Shown here piece after piece: positions 62,401-64,000 of a DNA stretch of 64,000 bases (the first letter of the stretch is position 1; each line of letters starts with the position of its first letter). Location: contig NC_088789.1 in NCBI RefSeq assembly GCF_949628265.1, forward strand, positions 4,080,386-4,144,385, written 5' to 3'. The stretch comes from Cloeon dipterum. Its lineage: Eukaryota; Arthropoda; Insecta; Ephemeroptera; Baetidae. Position numbers and translations under genes: made by a program. Below the pieces are notes generated by a model. It worked only from the letters and a program-made list of their open reading frames with translations, was not told the origin of the DNA and did not search any database.

Positions 62401-64000
62401 GGACAAATAATACGATATTATGTCTCGATTTACATGTATCTAAATTTTGGTAGTCGGCAACTGTGGCACCTCTTCACAGAATAATCAAACAGGATTAATT
62501 CATCTTCATCCAGTAAAATTTACTCAAACACGCGTCATTTAATTTGAAATTTGAAAAAAGAAGACTGTTTTGAGCGATTTTTCTTCTTCTACGAATTTTT
62601 TGTTGATTTTGCAGGTACATAAAGGGAGCTATGAGGAGTTTCCAGAGCCCAAATGTCAGGGAGATAGAGATACTGTAGAAGCTTTTATTGCTAATTACAT
62701 CAACATGTTCATCAAACACGTAATTTTTTCAATTTTGCTAGTTTACAAGTCCAAATTAATTCTATTCTCGGCTTGAAATTCGTAGGTTCCAGGCGCCACT
62801 GTGGACGCGAAACGAATGGCAAGCGATATATACACGTTTCACTCGGAACTGAAAAACATGACGACAAATGCGGGGCATTACCAGGAAATGACCCTGAGGG
62901 AATTTCAGGAGATCACCGACTCGCATATCAGCAAAAACTCTACCAATAGGGTAAATTGACCATTTATTTAATAAAGTTTATTCTCATCTCTCAACTTTTT
63001 CTAACTCAATCAGTTTAACTGGTCTGTGTACTTCAAACAAGTTCTTGATGGCGACGAAAACACCAGCCTTAAGGTAAAAGAAAAGGACAGGTGGATTATA
63101 GTTAGAGATCAGCAATATTTCGAGCGGTGGTCGCGACTGCTTCAAACCAGCAGACCTGAATTGATCGGTGAGAGATATTTTGCACATCGGCCTTACTTGG
63201 AAATAGTTGAAAATAATAGTACTTTTACTTATTAATTACTTACGCTGAGGGTGAATGAAAATAATTTTTGGCCCAATATTTAAAATTCAGAGATGTGCAT
63301 CTGGTGGAGAGTGTTTTCATCCCTTGCCCCTTACACAACAAGAGAATTCCAAATGAGGCAGCAAAAACTCTGGCAGAAGGTCGGTGGCACCCGCATAATT
63401 ACTCCAAGGTGGAAGGTTTGCGTGGAAATGGTCAACAAAGCGTACGGATATATCGTTAACTTTGAATACGCTAAAATTCACCTCGATAAAGAGCTGAGAG
63501 AACAGGTGAAAAAGAAATAATTTTTCAAAAATTGTAATTAATTGGCACATGAATTGAGTTTATAGCGTTTTGCTTTAAAAACGTTATCTTACGATCGTAA
63601 GTAACTGACAGAAAAAATTATTTTTTTGTTTATAACAACACATTCCTTTTTTGTGTGGAATCTTATAATTTCTTTCACATAAATTCGGCAATACCCATGC
63701 TCCAAAAGTCGATAAATAGACCAATAATTATAATTCCACTTTCAGGCATTATGGATGTTTAGTGTAATTAAAAAATACGTTAAACGTTATGGCACGGAAT
63801 TGAATTGGATAGACGCAGAGACCAAGAAACTGGGACTAAAGAAAATCGAATCACTAAGAGCCAATGTGGTTAACCACGATGAGCCGCTGTTCCCCAGCAA
63901 ACTAGAGCAATTTTACTCCTTGGTAGGGCTGTGATAATCAAACGATGATAGACTATTTTATTCTGTTCTTCCAATAATCATTACGGTACTCTCAAAAGGA
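59494..64000 (+). CDS. M13 family metallopeptidase (neprilysin/ECE-like), N-terminal part, runs off the edge
   Basis: Zinc endopeptidase family that cleaves small peptides outside the cell, normally as type II membrane or secreted proteins. Phase-consistent exons: 59494-59517, 59718-59785, 59868-60004, 61452-61613, 61675-61758, 61940-62142, 62615-62719, 62786-62950, 63014-63167, 63291-63505, 63746-63922, 498 codons in total. Core M13 signatures: [20 protein letters not shown] (with structural cysteines), FSWQRALINAEKMLG, EMTLREFQEIT, YTTREFQM and TPRWKVCVEMVNKAYGY. The catalytic HExxH, ExxxD and C-terminal tryptophan lie beyond the window. The first three exons are inferred only from splice sites and phase. 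They give MMPSRFDQVRQKLLKREL, a cytoplasmic-looking start, then a modest hydrophobic stretch (YIIMCHLLVFAPFPAL). The second Cys of the usual Cx4C pair before AARL is not seen. Confidence 0.88.
60022..60061. repeat. 13-bp inverted repeat (hairpin)
   Basis: GAGTCCCGTCCCG at 60,022-60,034 pairs with CGGGGCGGGACTC at 60,049-60,061 with one G-T-type mismatch around a 14-base loop. It is GC-rich in an AT-rich intron, directly before a degenerate GAGGTCTG..GAGCCGCGC segment (60,071-60,100) that resembles the end of the dispersed element. Confidence 0.5.
60101..61265. other. M13 gene intron 3, unremarkable part
   Basis: AT-rich intron sequence with no supported exon. A TTTTCAG followed by a short frame reading CFVAAAKIL at about 60,971 was considered and not accepted. 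Confidence 0.35.
61266..61391. mobile_element. degenerate short copy of the GC-rich element (copy 3)
   Basis: About 126 bases beginning GAGAGACCAGAGCCGCGCC and ending GGGCGGCTCAGACCTCT, matching the termini of copies 1 and 2 in inverted orientation. The interior is a run of CAGCC/GAGCCGCC units. No clear target duplication remains. It lies about 60 bases before the exon that starts at 61,452. Confidence 0.5.

Noticed and set aside
1-64000. CRISPR arrays, bacterial operons or phage genes
   Set aside because: No spaced direct repeats, no ribosome-binding sites, and all genes are intron-split nuclear animal genes.

Overview
The window is animal nuclear DNA, most likely from an insect or a close arthropod relative. 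Every recognisable protein is split by short GT-AG introns of about 50-90 bases, the intergenic DNA is AT-rich, and the proteins match arthropod or animal families. A complete animal-type lipoxygenase is present, a gene Drosophila lacks. That argues against a higher fly and would fit a hemimetabolous or palaeopteran insect, but the sequence alone does not name a species. All exon models were built by hand: reading frame was checked across every junction, and the coding length of each complete model is a multiple of three.

Positions 1 to about 28,600 are gene-poor. AT-rich DNA is broken repeatedly by GC-richer islands of 300-600 bases. The only convincing coding piece is a minus-strand exon at 20,064-20,281 encoding a His-, Ala- and Pro-rich N-terminus typical of developmental transcription factors; I could not identify the family. 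Weaker candidate exons lie at 27,010-27,153 and 10,717-10,938. Near 26,460 there is a perfect 18-base tRNA-Lys primer-binding site inside a hairpin, the remnant of a small LTR-type retroelement.

Positions 28,668-64,000 are gene-dense. In order they hold: AP-3 complex beta subunit (+, 17 coding exons), casein kinase 2 beta (+), cytochrome b5 (-), DNA primase large subunit PRIM2 (-), DUSP12/YVH1 phosphatase (+), TMEM145 (+), a 14-exon PLAT/lipoxygenase (-), the tRNA-modifying enzyme ALKBH8 (-), and the N-terminal half of an M13 (neprilysin/ECE-like) metallopeptidase (+) that runs off the right edge before its HExxH zinc site.

These are mostly housekeeping functions with no shared pathway. CK2 beta and cytochrome b5 are convergent, as are TMEM145 and the lipoxygenase. 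PRIM2/DUSP12 and ALKBH8/M13 are divergent pairs that may share promoter regions. A dispersed GC-rich element with GAGRYCTCAGCC ends and 10-12 base target duplications sits inside introns of AP-3 beta and PRIM2, with degenerate relatives inside the M13 gene.
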